Shown in pieces: positions 50,757-59,488 of a stretch of DNA of 64,000 nt. This stretch comes from Sphingobium sp. CAP-1 (GTDB lineage: Bacteria; Pseudomonadota; Alphaproteobacteria; Sphingomonadales; Sphingomonadaceae). The position numbers were made by a program, and so were the translations under genes. Location of the stretch: NCBI RefSeq assembly GCF_009720145.1, contig NZ_CP046252.1, positions 2,491,001 through 2,555,000 of the forward strand, given 5' to 3'. How positions within the stretch are numbered: the stretch's first letter is position 1; each line of letters opens with the position of its first letter. The notes below the pieces were generated by a model. It did no database searches. It was not told the DNA's origin and worked only from the letters and a program-made list of their open reading frames with translations.

Positions 50757-52112
50757 ATGCTGGTGCTGGACGGCCGGGTCGGCCTCAACGTCCGCCTGCC
50801 GGGCGAGCGCGAACTGGCCGCCGCCCTGGGCCTGTCGCGCACCACCGTCGCCGCCGCCTTCGATCGCCTCCGCGACGAGGGTTTCCTTGAAAGCCGCCAG
50901 GGATCGGGCAGTGTCACCCGCCTGCCCCCCGGTCGGGTCGAAGCGCCGCAGGGGGAGATCGACACGGCGAGCGGCGGCAATCTGCTCAACTGGACCCATG
51001 CCGCCCTGCCCGCCGCACCCGGCGTCGCCCGTGCTTACGCCCATGCGGTGGAGGCTTTGCCCGCCTATCTGGGCGATCTGGGCTATGACCCGCTGGGCCT
51101 GATGGTGTTGCGCCGGGCGATCGCGGCGCAGTTCGAACGGCGCGGCTGCCCGACCTCACCCGACCAGATCATGGTGACGAACGGCGCGCAGCAGGGCTTT
51201 TCGCTGCTGCTGCAATGGCTGGCCGGGCCGGGCGACCGGGCGGTGATCGATCATCCCACCTATCATAATGCGATTCAGGCGTTGCAGCGCGCCCATGTCG
51301 TGCCGGTGCCGGTCGGCCTGCCGCGCCAGGGGTGGGACATCGATGCGATGGAGGCGGCGTTCCGCCAGACATCGCCCCGCTTCGCCTATGTCATCGCCGA
51401 TTTCCACAATCCGACCGGGCGCAGCATGGACCCGGCCACCCGCCGCGCGCTGGTGGCCGCCGCGACGCGCAGCCACACGCCGCTGATCGTCGATGAAACG
51501 ATGGTGGCGATGGGCCTCGACTTCGCGCCGCCGCCGCCCGTCGCCATGCACGACCCGTCGGGGCGGCAGGTCATCACTCTGGGTTCGGCCAGCAAGATCT
51601 TCTGGGGCGGGCTGCGCGTCGGCTGGATTCGCGCCGACGCGCAGACCATCGCCGCGCTCGGCCGGCTGCGCACGACGATGGACATGGCCAGCCCGGTGGT
51701 CGAGCAGATCGCCGTCGCGCAACTGATCGACGCCGATGTCGGGTTGGGCGAGCGGGCCGAATTGCTGCGCGGGCGGCGCGACCATCTGATGGGCCTGATC
51801 GAACGGCGCCTGCCCCATTGGCGCGTCGAATCGCCGGCGGGCGGGCTGTCGCTCTGGGCCGAATTGCCCCGCGCCGAAGCGACCGCGCTGGCGGCACTGG
51901 CCGAAAGTCTAGGGGTGCGGGTGGCGGCAGGGCCGCGTTTCGGGGTCGGCGGTGCGTTCGAACGCTTTTTGCGCCTGCCCTTCACGCTGGACGCAGCGCA
52001 ACTGGAGGCGGGCGTCGAACGACTGGTCGAAGCGGATGCGCGGCTCCACGCGCGGATGCCCAGGATGCGCGATTCGCTGGCGCTGGCGCTGGAGGCGGAT
52101 CGGCTGATTTGA
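50757..52112 (+). CDS. MocR-type GntR/aminotransferase regulator, 5' end possibly frameshifted
   Basis: Winged-helix GntR domain (PGERELAAALGLSRTTVAAA, with GFLESRQGSGSV) fused to a PLP aminotransferase fold (LPAYLGDLGYDPLG, VTNGAQQGFSLLL, IADFHNPTGRSM, and the PLP lysine in GSASKIFWGGLRVGWI). MocR regulators sense PLP-linked amines or pyridoxine pathways. The first in-frame ATG (50757) lies inside the DNA-binding domain, so about 30 N-terminal residues are missing. They are present just upstream in frame but without a normal start codon, except in the shifted frame from ATG 50650. See the frameshift entry. Confidence 0.85.
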   Translation: MLVLDGRVGLNVRLPGERELAAALGLSRTTVAAAFDRLRDEGFLESRQGSGSVTRLPPGRVEAPQGEIDTASGGNLLNWTHAALPAAPGVARAYAHAVEALPAYLGDLGYDPLGLMVLRRAIAAQFERRGCPTSPDQIMVTNGAQQGFSLLLQWLAGPGDRAVIDHPTYHNAIQALQRAHVVPVPVGLPRQGWDIDAMEAAFRQTSPRFAYVIADFHNPTGRSMDPATRRALVAAATRSHTPLIVDETMVAMGLDFAPPPPVAMHDPSGRQVITLGSASKIFWGGLRVGWIRADAQTIAALGRLRTTMDMASPVVEQIAVAQLIDADVGLGERAELLRGRRDHLMGLIERRLPHWRVESPAGGLSLWAELPRAEATALAALAESLGVRVAAGPRFGVGGAFERFLRLPFTLDAAQLEAGVERLVEADARLHARMPRMRDSLALALEADRLI

Positions 52113-52170
52113 GTGGTTTGGCGAAAAATGCGTGGAACACCGCATCTTTCGCCAGTGCGGAACCCAAATA

Positions 52171-52205
52171 AAAAGGCCGCGCGGAGATGCTCCGCGCGGC
52201 CTTTT
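52171..52205. terminator. Bidirectional terminator between the MocR and ppa genes
   Basis: AAAAGGCCGCGCGGAG pairs with CTCCGCGCGGCCTTTT around ATG. Strong GC stem with A and T tails on the two sides, at convergent 3' ends. Confidence 0.88.
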
Positions 52206-52230
52206 CCATATCCGATCAGAAGAACCGGCC

Positions 52231-52773
52231 TTACGCCGCTTTCTTGCTCGCCTTGTAGCGGTCGATCGCTTCCAGCGTGATGCGCTTGGCGTCGTCCGCC
52301 CCGCCCCAGGTGCCGATCCGCACCCACTTGGTCTTTTCCAGATCCTTATAGTGGGTGAAGAAATGTTCGATCTGCTCCATCACGATGCCGGGCAGATCGT
52401 CCTTTTCACCCACGTCCGAATAATAAGGGAAAGTCTTGTTGTCGGGGACGCAGACCAGCTTTTCGTCGCCGCCGGCTTCATCTTCCAGATTCAGCACGGC
52501 GATCGGGCGGGCGCGCACGACCGATCCGGGGACGAAGGGCGAGCGCGCGATCACCAGCGCGTCGAGCGGATCGCCGTCGGGCGACAGCGTATGCGGCACG
52601 AAGCCATAGTTCGCCGGATAGCGCATCGGCGTATGCAGGATGCGGTCCACGAACAGCGCGCCCGACGCCTTGTCGAATTCATATTTCACCGGCTCGCCGC
52701 CGACCGGCACTTCGATGATGACGTTCAGGCTGTTGGGCGGATCGTCGCCGACCGGGATCAGTTCGATATTCAT
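52231..52773 (-). CDS. ppa: Inorganic pyrophosphatase
   Basis: 180 residues. Family I pyrophosphatase that pulls biosynthetic reactions forward by cleaving pyrophosphate in the cytosol. The acidic metal site is in SPDGDPLDALVI; other parts are VKYEFDKASGALFVDR, MRYPANYGFVPHT, FPYYSDVGEKDDLPG and EQIEHFFTHYKDLE. Start ATG 52773. Preceded by a 37-nt gap from the M61 gene. Confidence 0.95.
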   Translation of the reverse strand: MNIELIPVGDDPPNSLNVIIEVPVGGEPVKYEFDKASGALFVDRILHTPMRYPANYGFVPHTLSPDGDPLDALVIARSPFVPGSVVRARPIAVLNLEDEAGGDEKLVCVPDNKTFPYYSDVGEKDDLPGIVMEQIEHFFTHYKDLEKTKWVRIGTWGGADDAKRITLEAIDRYKASKKAA

Positions 52774-52809
52774 GGAAACGCCTTTTCCTACACGTTGCTT
52801 TGCGGGTGA

Positions 52810-54741
52810 TTATATTCTCGGTTTCAGCAGCCGATCGAGACTGCCTTCACCCTCTCCTGTCTTTTCGAGGCGCGGATAGCGCAGCCCGGCCGAATAATCG
52901 AGGGTCAATGTGCGGTAATATTTATCCTGCTTTAGGATGATCTGGATCGGCGTCTTGGCGCTGATCGCGGCCTTCCATGCGTCGCCGGAAAATTCCTCGC
53001 CATTGACCGCCAATATTTTCGATCCCACGGCAAGGCTGGCTTTAAACGCCGCGCTGTCCCAGATGACGCCGGTAATTTCGCCGTCATTCTTGACGATCGC
53101 GCCCAGCCCAAAACTCTGGTCGACCATCTTGTTGGCAGTTTCGCTCGCCTTGGTGATGGCATTGGGGGTATCGCCATAGACCAGCTTGTAACCGCCCAGG
53201 ATGAAGCCGCCCTTGGGCGTTTCGCGCGTCGGCGAATCGACATATTTCTGGAAGAATCCGGCCCAGTCATAGGGGGCGATGGCGTTCAGCGTCCCGATCA
53301 CATCGTCGCGATTATAAACGACCTGTCCCCAGTCGCCCGGCCGAATGCCGAAAAAGGCCTTGGCGAAATCGTCCAGTCCCTTCTTGCCGCGCGTCGCCTT
53401 GGCGATGATCGCATCGGCCTCCAGCCAGATCATCAGCCCTTCATTATAATAATCCTCGGACCGCTGCCAGCTCGCCCAGCCCTTGGGCCGGCGGGCGGAG
53501 ATGATGGGGTCATGGGTGGTGTCCTCCATCGCGCGCCACTGGCGGCCGACGGCGGTGTCCAGCTTCGCCGCGATCTGGGCATAGGCGTCCAGCGTCTCGG
53601 CCTTGGAGAACAGGCCCGACCGCGCGCCCAGCACATAGCCCCAGAATTGGGTCTGCCCTTCATAGACCCACAGCAGATTATCCTGCATCGGCACGTTGAA
53701 GTCAGGGGTCCAGAGCAAATCGGGGCGACGGAACTTGCCGTCCCAGCTATGGGTGAATTCATGCGGCAACAGGTTGCGGTCCAGCAGCGCCTCGCCCGAA
53801 TCCCATTTCTTGAAATAGCCCGGTTCGACCTGATTTTCCGAACTGCGATGATGCTCCAGGCCGATGCCGCCCATCTCGTCGGTGATCGCCAGCAGGAAAT
53901 CATAATGGTTGAAATGATAGGCGCCGAACAGCGCGCCCGCTTCGGCCACCAGTTTCCTATGTTTAGCGATCTGTTCCGGTTTGAAGTCCAGCTCGTCGGC
54001 ATCGTCCGCCACGATGTTCAGCGTGACGTTGCTGCCCAGGTCCACCGGCTTGAAATAGCGGCCGGCGAATACCGGTGAATCCTGCAACGCCTCATAATCG
54101 ATCGTCTCGTAAGCGACCTTGTCCCCTGTCCGCGTGCCGCGCAGTGCGGTCGCGGCCTGCCAGCCGGCGGGATAGGTCACGGTCGGCTGGATCGGGATCT
54201 GGCGGGTATAATAGCCCGCCGGATAGAGCGACACGCTTTCCCACTGAATGTTCAGCATCTTGGGCGTCACCACGACCCGGCCCTGATTGCCGGCGGTAGC
54301 CGACAGATACTGGAACTGCGCCACCACTTCGGTCGCGCCCTGCGGCACGTCGATCTGGAAGGCGTAGACGTTCAGCGGATCGCGCTTCCACGCGACGTTC
54401 TGACCATTGGCGGTGAAGGTCACGCCGGTCAGCTTCTCGATCTGCCCGCGCGGCGCATGGTTGCCCGGCAGCCATTGCGGCATCAGCAGCGTCAGCGGCC
54501 CGGCGGCGGCGACCGGGATCGTCTCCTTCACGCGGAAGATGCGCTGGCTGGTGTCGGTCGCGTCGACCTCCAGACGGATGGTGCCGCCGGGATAGGCTAT
54601 GTCCTTTGGTGCAGGTGCGCCATTGTCGACGGGCAGCGCGGTCGGCTTTGACCGGATCACGTCCTGCGCGAACAGTGGACTGGCGATGGCGCTCGAAAGG
54701 CCCGTGGAAAGGCAAAGCGCGGCAGCAAGGCTGCGGATCAT
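52810..54741 (-). CDS. M61 family metallopeptidase with PDZ domain
   Basis: About 643 residues, exported (MIRSLAAALCLSTGLSSAIA). Zinc site HEFTHSWDGKFRRP with the HExxH motif and the distal glutamate in the following helix; preceded by GGIGLEHHRSSENQVEP typical of M61. The C-terminal PDZ-like part is FGLGAIVKNDGEITGVIWDS and SKILAVNGEEF. Resembles glycyl aminopeptidase of Sphingomonas. Start ATG 54741; the upstream frame is rejected. Confidence 0.88.
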   Translation of the reverse strand: MIRSLAAALCLSTGLSSAIASPLFAQDVIRSKPTALPVDNGAPAPKDIAYPGGTIRLEVDATDTSQRIFRVKETIPVAAAGPLTLLMPQWLPGNHAPRGQIEKLTGVTFTANGQNVAWKRDPLNVYAFQIDVPQGATEVVAQFQYLSATAGNQGRVVVTPKMLNIQWESVSLYPAGYYTRQIPIQPTVTYPAGWQAATALRGTRTGDKVAYETIDYEALQDSPVFAGRYFKPVDLGSNVTLNIVADDADELDFKPEQIAKHRKLVAEAGALFGAYHFNHYDFLLAITDEMGGIGLEHHRSSENQVEPGYFKKWDSGEALLDRNLLPHEFTHSWDGKFRRPDLLWTPDFNVPMQDNLLWVYEGQTQFWGYVLGARSGLFSKAETLDAYAQIAAKLDTAVGRQWRAMEDTTHDPIISARRPKGWASWQRSEDYYNEGLMIWLEADAIIAKATRGKKGLDDFAKAFFGIRPGDWGQVVYNRDDVIGTLNAIAPYDWAGFFQKYVDSPTRETPKGGFILGGYKLVYGDTPNAITKASETANKMVDQSFGLGAIVKNDGEITGVIWDSAAFKASLAVGSKILAVNGEEFSGDAWKAAISAKTPIQIILKQDKYYRTLTLDYSAGLRYPRLEKTGEGEGSLDRLLKPRI

Positions 54742-54882
54742 GAAGGTCTCCAGAAATTTTGCGGGGCCGGACGGCCCATATGCCCCTAGCATGGCGGTGG
54801 AGGGCCGCGCCGTCCACCCCTGATGGACGGCCGTAAAAAGCGCGTTTCCTTGGGCAGGATTTACGGTTAAAGGCGCTGCCCC

Positions 54883-56205
54883 ATGGCAAAGATCGAAACG
54901 CCGCGTCCGGTGCGCGGGACGCAGGATATGTTGGGCGGCACGGCCGAAGCGTTTCAGGAACGCTTTGCCCATGTGGTCGCGACCTTTGACCGGGTGCGCA
55001 AACTATACGGTTTCCAGCGGGTCGAAGTGCCCGTGTTCGAATCCACCGCCGTATTCGCCCGGTCGCTGGGTGAAAGCACCGATGTCGTCTCCAAGGAGAT
55101 GTACACGTTCGAGGATCGCGGCGGCGACAGCATCACCCTGCGCCCCGAATTCACCGCGGGCATCAGCCGCGCCTATATCACCGAAGGCTGGCAGCAATAT
55201 GCGCCGCTGAAGGTCGCGACCCACGGCCCGCTGTTCCGTTATGAACGGCCGCAAAAGGGCCGTTTCCGCCAATTTCACCAACTCGATGCCGAAATCCTCG
55301 GCGCGGGTGAGCCGGGCGCGGATGTCGAACTGCTGGTGCTGGCCGACCAGTTGCTCAAGGAACTGGGCGTGTCGGACGGCGTGACGCTCAACCTCAATAC
55401 GCTGGGCGACGGGCCGAGCCGTGACGCCTGGCGCGCGGCGCTCATCGCCCATTTCGAGGCGCACAGGGATCAACTGTCGGAAGAAAGCCTCGACCGGCTT
55501 CAGCGCAACCCGCTGCGCATCCTCGACAGCAAAGACCCGCGCGACCGCCCGGTCGCCGACAGCGCGCCCGACATCGACGCCTATCTGACCGACGAGGCGC
55601 GCAGCTTCTTCGAAAAGGTGACAAGCGGCCTCGATGCGGCGGGCGTGGCGTGGGAACGCAATGCCTGTCTGGTGCGCGGCCTCGATTATTATCGCCACAC
55701 CGCGTTCGAGTTCATCACCGACCGTCTCGGCGCGCAGGGGACCGTGCTGGGCGGCGGGCGTTATGACGGGCTGATCGAAAATCTGGGCGGTCCTTCGACC
55801 CCGGCGGTCGGCTGGGCGGCGGGGATCGAGCGGCTGGCGATGTTGGTGGATGCGCCGGAGGTGCAGAAGATTGATGTGGCGGTCATTCCGATGGGTGATG
55901 CCGCCGAAGCGGTGGCGACTGGCATCGTTGCCAATTTGCGCAGGGCGGGCGTCGTGACCGACATGGGCTATCGCGGCAACATGAAGAAGCGGATGCAGCG
56001 CGCCAATGCGTCGGGCGCGCAAACCGCGATCATCATCGGCGACGATGAACTGGCGCAGGGTGAAGTGACCGTCCGCAATCTGATCGACGGATCGCAGGAG
56101 CGCTGCAAGATCGATGCGCTGGGCGACTATCCCCTGGTTGGTAAGGCCAGCTTTGTAGAAGGTCTGCTGAAGGGCTTTGACCCAACGAAGGCGACCGCCA
56201 ACTAA
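54883..56205 (+). CDS. hisS: Histidyl-tRNA synthetase
   Basis: 440 residues, class II synthetase. Motif 1 (VPVFESTAVFARSLGESTD), motif 2 (LFRYERPQKGRFRQFHQL), the histidine-binding ARGLDYYRHT-like region (VRGLDYYRHTAFEF) and motif 3 (PAVGWAAGIERL). Attaches histidine to its tRNA. Start ATG 54883. Ends in TAATG shared with prfA, so hisS-prfA-prmC is a coupled string. Confidence 0.95.
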   Translation: MAKIETPRPVRGTQDMLGGTAEAFQERFAHVVATFDRVRKLYGFQRVEVPVFESTAVFARSLGESTDVVSKEMYTFEDRGGDSITLRPEFTAGISRAYITEGWQQYAPLKVATHGPLFRYERPQKGRFRQFHQLDAEILGAGEPGADVELLVLADQLLKELGVSDGVTLNLNTLGDGPSRDAWRAALIAHFEAHRDQLSEESLDRLQRNPLRILDSKDPRDRPVADSAPDIDAYLTDEARSFFEKVTSGLDAAGVAWERNACLVRGLDYYRHTAFEFITDRLGAQGTVLGGGRYDGLIENLGGPSTPAVGWAAGIERLAMLVDAPEVQKIDVAVIPMGDAAEAVATGIVANLRRAGVVTDMGYRGNMKKRMQRANASGAQTAIIIGDDELAQGEVTVRNLIDGSQERCKIDALGDYPLVGKASFVEGLLKGFDPTKATAN

Positions 56206-57290
56206 TGCACATTTCCGCCGAACGCATCGCGCAGATCGAGGCGCGCCGGGATGAGGTGCAGGCGTCGATGACGCGCGCCGATCTGGCCGCCGATGCGTTC
56301 GTCAAACTGTCCAAGGAATATGCCGAGATCGAGCCGGTCGCCAATGCCGCGCATGAACTGCGCCGGTTGCGGCAGGAACTGGCCGCGCTGGAGACGATGA
56401 CCGGCGGCGAGGAAGCCGATCCCCTGATGCGTGAAATGGCGCAGGAGGAGATGCAGTTGCTCAAGAGCCAGTTGCCCGCCGCCGAACGCGCGCTGGCGCT
56501 GCAATTGCTGCCCCGCGACGCCGCCGACGCCCGGCCCGCCATGCTGGAAATCCGCGCCGGCACCGGCGGTGACGAAGCCGCGCTGTTCGTCGGCGACCTG
56601 TTCCGCATGTATCAGCGTTACGCCGATACGCAGGGCTGGAAGATGGAGATGCTGTCCGCCAACGCCTCCGAACAGGGTGGCTTCAAGGAAGTGGTGGCCA
56701 GCGTCAATGGCGCGGGCGTTTTCGCCAAGCTGAAGTTCGAAAGCGGCGTCCACCGCGTCCAGCGCGTCCCCGCGACCGAAAGCGGCGGGCGCATCCATAC
56801 CAGCGCCGCGACCGTCGCGATTCTCCCCGAACCGGAGGAGGTCGACGTGCAGATTGCCGACAGCGACCTCAAGATCGACATCTACCGCGCGTCGGGCGCC
56901 GGCGGCCAGCATGTCAACACCACCGATAGCGCCGTGCGCATCACCCATTTGCCCAGCGGCCTGGTCGTCATCCAGCAGGACGAACGATCGCAGCACAAGA
57001 ATAAGGCGAAGGCGATGCAGGTGCTGCGCGCGCGCCTCTATGAAGCCGAGCGGGAACGCGCGCATAGCGAACAGGCCGGCGCGCGCAAGGCGATGGTCGG
57101 ATCGGGCGACCGCTCCGAACGCATCCGCACCTATAATTTCCCGCAAGGGCGCGTTACCGATCATCGCATCAACCTGACCCTGCATCGCCTGCCCGAAATC
57201 CTGGAAGGACCGGGCCTGTCCGAAGTGATCGACGCCCTGATTGCCGAGGATGAAGCGGCGCGGCTGGCGCAACTGGACGGGATGGGTTGA
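56205..57290 (+). CDS. prfA: Peptide chain release factor 1
   Basis: 361 residues. Reads stop codons UAA and UAG and hydrolyses peptidyl-tRNA. The GGQ motif is in YRASGAGGQHVNTTDSAVR near residue 233, with the N-terminal helical domain and PxT-type region before it (VQRVPATESGGRIHTSAATV). Start ATG 56205 overlaps hisS by one base. PrmC, which methylates the GGQ glutamine, is encoded right after it. Confidence 0.95.
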   Translation: MHISAERIAQIEARRDEVQASMTRADLAADAFVKLSKEYAEIEPVANAAHELRRLRQELAALETMTGGEEADPLMREMAQEEMQLLKSQLPAAERALALQLLPRDAADARPAMLEIRAGTGGDEAALFVGDLFRMYQRYADTQGWKMEMLSANASEQGGFKEVVASVNGAGVFAKLKFESGVHRVQRVPATESGGRIHTSAATVAILPEPEEVDVQIADSDLKIDIYRASGAGGQHVNTTDSAVRITHLPSGLVVIQQDERSQHKNKAKAMQVLRARLYEAERERAHSEQAGARKAMVGSGDRSERIRTYNFPQGRVTDHRINLTLHRLPEILEGPGLSEVIDALIAEDEAARLAQLDGMG

Positions 57291-57313
57291 GCCCGACCAT
57301 CGCCGATGGCGCT

Positions 57314-58135
57314 ATGAGCCTTCCCGACGCCCTGCGCGCTGCAACTGTTCGGCTCGCTGTTTCCAGCGATACCGCGCGGCTCGACGCCGAACTGCTGATG
57401 GCCCATGCGCTGGGCCTGTCGCGCGCCGACATGCTGATGCGCCAGCGCGACCTGATCGTGCCGGCGGACTTCGCCGCGCTGCTCGATCGCCGCCTGTCGG
57501 GTGAGCCGATCGCCCATATCATTGGCAGTCGCGATTTCTGGACGATCAGCCTGGCGGTCACGCCCGACACGCTCATTCCCCGCCCTGACAGCGAAACGCT
57601 GATCGAGGCGGCGGTCGATCATTTCGTGGCGCGTGCGCCGATGCGCGTGCTGGACCTTGGCACTGGATCGGGCGCGCTGTTGCTGGCGGCGCTGGCGCAA
57701 TGGCCGCAGGCGCGGGGGCTGGGCGTCGACGCCTCCGCCGCCGCGCTTGCCGTGGCGCAGGACAATGCGGTGCGGCTGGGTCTGTCCGATCGTGCGGAGT
57801 TTCGCCTGGGCGACTGGGCCGATGGCGTCGATGGCCCGTTCGACCTGCTGCTCATCAACCCGCCCTATATCGGCAGCGACGAGCCATTGTCGGGCGACGT
57901 GCTGCGCGAACCGGCCGGCGCGCTGTTCGCCGGGGTCGACGGGCTGGCGGATTATCGCCGCATCGCGCCCGATCTGCCGCGCCTGATCGCGCCGGGCGGC
58001 ATGGCGGCGATCGAGATCGGCCATATGCAGGCAGCCAGCGTGTCTGCCCTGCTGGTCGGGCAGGGGCTGGCGGTGGCGGTAAGGCGCGATCTGGCGGGGC
58101 TTGACCGCTGCCTGATCGCGACCCTTGCGGACTGA
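57314..58135 (+). CDS. prmC: Release factor glutamine methyltransferase
   Basis: About 273 residues. Methylates the glutamine of GGQ in release factors, improving termination. The NPPY motif is in LLINPPYIGSDE; SAM motifs include VLDLGTGSGALLLAAL. N-terminal helical domain is typical. I chose ATG 57314 (MSLPDALRA); an in-frame TTG at 57287 overlapping the prfA stop would add nine residues. Immediately follows prfA. Confidence 0.93.
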   Translation: MSLPDALRAATVRLAVSSDTARLDAELLMAHALGLSRADMLMRQRDLIVPADFAALLDRRLSGEPIAHIIGSRDFWTISLAVTPDTLIPRPDSETLIEAAVDHFVARAPMRVLDLGTGSGALLLAALAQWPQARGLGVDASAAALAVAQDNAVRLGLSDRAEFRLGDWADGVDGPFDLLLINPPYIGSDEPLSGDVLREPAGALFAGVDGLADYRRIAPDLPRLIAPGGMAAIEIGHMQAASVSALLVGQGLAVAVRRDLAGLDRCLIATLAD

Positions 58136-58445
58136 GCAAGGCGCGATTTACCGAGGAGCAAGCGAAAATTGCTTGGTTTCTCGCGCGAAAGCCATTACAT
58201 CAGCTTCAGAGACGGCTTCCTCTTGTGACCTGGTTGCACAGGACATTGATAGAAAAGGCCGTTTTCTCTGCTCCGAACAGTCATGACGGCGCTCGCTGCG
58301 CAGGCGCCGCTGGCAACTGGGGTTGGTCCAGGGCAAGGACCATGCCTGGCGGAGCCGTATCCGGTCCGATGGACGGACCCTGTGGGGATGGCGACTGAAC
58401 AGTGTTTTCAGTGAGTTTTGGCATAGCGAACGCAAGGATCATGTC
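58136..58445. other. 310-nt gap between prmC and DUF4167, with small hairpins
   Basis: No convincing gene. The minus-strand frame at 58148-58435 has no recognisable features. Two short stems occur in the second half: GGTCC-N7-GGACC at 58325-58341 and again at 58363-58379, giving tandem look-alike hairpins before the DUF4167 start. It may be a promoter and leader region. AAGGA about 10 nt before the TTG start could be the ribosome binding site. Confidence 0.5.
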
Positions 58446-59372
58446 TTGATCAACAACCGGCAGGCCGGCCGCCGCAATCGCGGCCGGAACAATAATAATG
58501 GTCGTCCCAACGGCAACAACAATCGGGGCGGCGGTGACAATGGCAACCGCATCGACAACCGCTCGCGCGGCAACGCGGCCCAGCTTCTTGAGAAATACAA
58601 GAATATGGCCCGCGACGCGCAGATGGCGGGCGACCGGGTGAACGCCGAATATTATTTGCAGTTCGCCGACCATTATTTCCGCGTGCTGGCCGATAATCGC
58701 GCCCGTCAGGAGGAGCAGCAGCAGCGCTTCCGCCCGCGTGACGAGAGTTTCGACGAGGATGGCGACGATTTCGACACCGGCTATGACGGCGGCGACGATT
58801 TCCGTGGCGAACAGCCGGCCTATGACCGCACCCCGCGCGAACAGGCGCCGCGCGATCAGGACCGCCGTTCGGAAGAAGGCCGCGACAATCGTGATTCACG
58901 CGACAATCGTGAAGGTCGGGGCGACGGCCGCAACGATCATCGTGACGCGCGCGGTGAGGGCCGTGGCGAACGCGACAATCGCGGCCCGCGCGATGACGGC
59001 CGCAACAATCGTCGCGAACGCCCCCGGCGTGATCGCTTCGCCCAGCAGGAAATGGGTGTAGAGGGACCGACCGGCACCCCGGCCGAGGAACTGGCGCCTC
59101 AGCCCAAGGTTCAACCCAAGGCTCAGCCCCAGGCTGAAGCCCAGTCGCTGGTTTCAGCAGCGCCGGAAGCGGAGGTCGACGCGCCCCGTCCCCGCCGTGG
59201 CCGCCCGCGTAAGGCTGCTCCGGCCGAGGCCGCAGACTCCTTCGACGCGGCTGTGCTGCCGCCCTCGATCGCGCGCGCCGACAATGACGCCGAACCGGCT
59301 GCCGCCGAGGAGGCGCCCAAGAAGCGCACCCGTCGCCCCCGCGCGGCCGCGACGACCGAAGCCGCCGAATAA
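58446..59372 (+). CDS. DUF4167 protein, low-complexity and basic
   Basis: About 308 residues. The N-terminal DUF4167 domain starts with the Arg/Asn-rich NNRQAGRRNRGRNNNNGRP and contains RGNAAQLLEKYKNMARDAQM and NAEYYLQFADHYFRVLADN. It is followed by a disordered Arg/Asp/Asn/Gly-rich repeat region, a PKVQPKAQPQAEAQ stretch and a basic RPRRGRPRK AT-hook-like core near residue 247. Possibly a nucleic acid-binding protein; function unknown. TTG 58446 (MINNRQAG) is the best start, preceded by AAGGA; ATG 58323 would add about 41 unsupported residues. Confidence 0.82.
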   Translation: MINNRQAGRRNRGRNNNNGRPNGNNNRGGGDNGNRIDNRSRGNAAQLLEKYKNMARDAQMAGDRVNAEYYLQFADHYFRVLADNRARQEEQQQRFRPRDESFDEDGDDFDTGYDGGDDFRGEQPAYDRTPREQAPRDQDRRSEEGRDNRDSRDNREGRGDGRNDHRDARGEGRGERDNRGPRDDGRNNRRERPRRDRFAQQEMGVEGPTGTPAEELAPQPKVQPKAQPQAEAQSLVSAAPEAEVDAPRPRRGRPRKAAPAEAADSFDAAVLPPSIARADNDAEPAAAEEAPKKRTRRPRAAATTEAAE

Positions 59373-59388
59373 GCACTTCGAATCGAAC

Positions 59389-59424
59389 AAAAAGGGACGG
59401 TGTGACAAACGCCGTCCCTTTTTT
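59389..59424 (+). terminator. Terminator after DUF4167
   Basis: AAAAAGGGACGG pairs with CCGTCCCTTTTTT around TGTGACAAACG, with a T-tract on the plus strand. About 17 nt after the DUF4167 stop. Confidence 0.88.
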
Positions 59425-59488
59425 CATGTCCGCTTCCCAAGGGCATGGCGATCCGGCACAAGGTCTCCAAATCGCTGGAGAGTTGCCG

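Noticed and set aside
47478..51044. GyrB extended to about 1188 residues by upstream in-frame codons
   Set aside because: The extra N-terminal sequence lacks any GyrB feature and runs across the divergent lipoprotein and MocR genes; MSEEPVNTPN at 49982 is the sensible start.
58148..58435. 95-codon minus-strand frame in the prmC-DUF4167 gap
   Set aside because: No recognisable domain, no clear ribosome binding site, and its codons look like random leader sequence.
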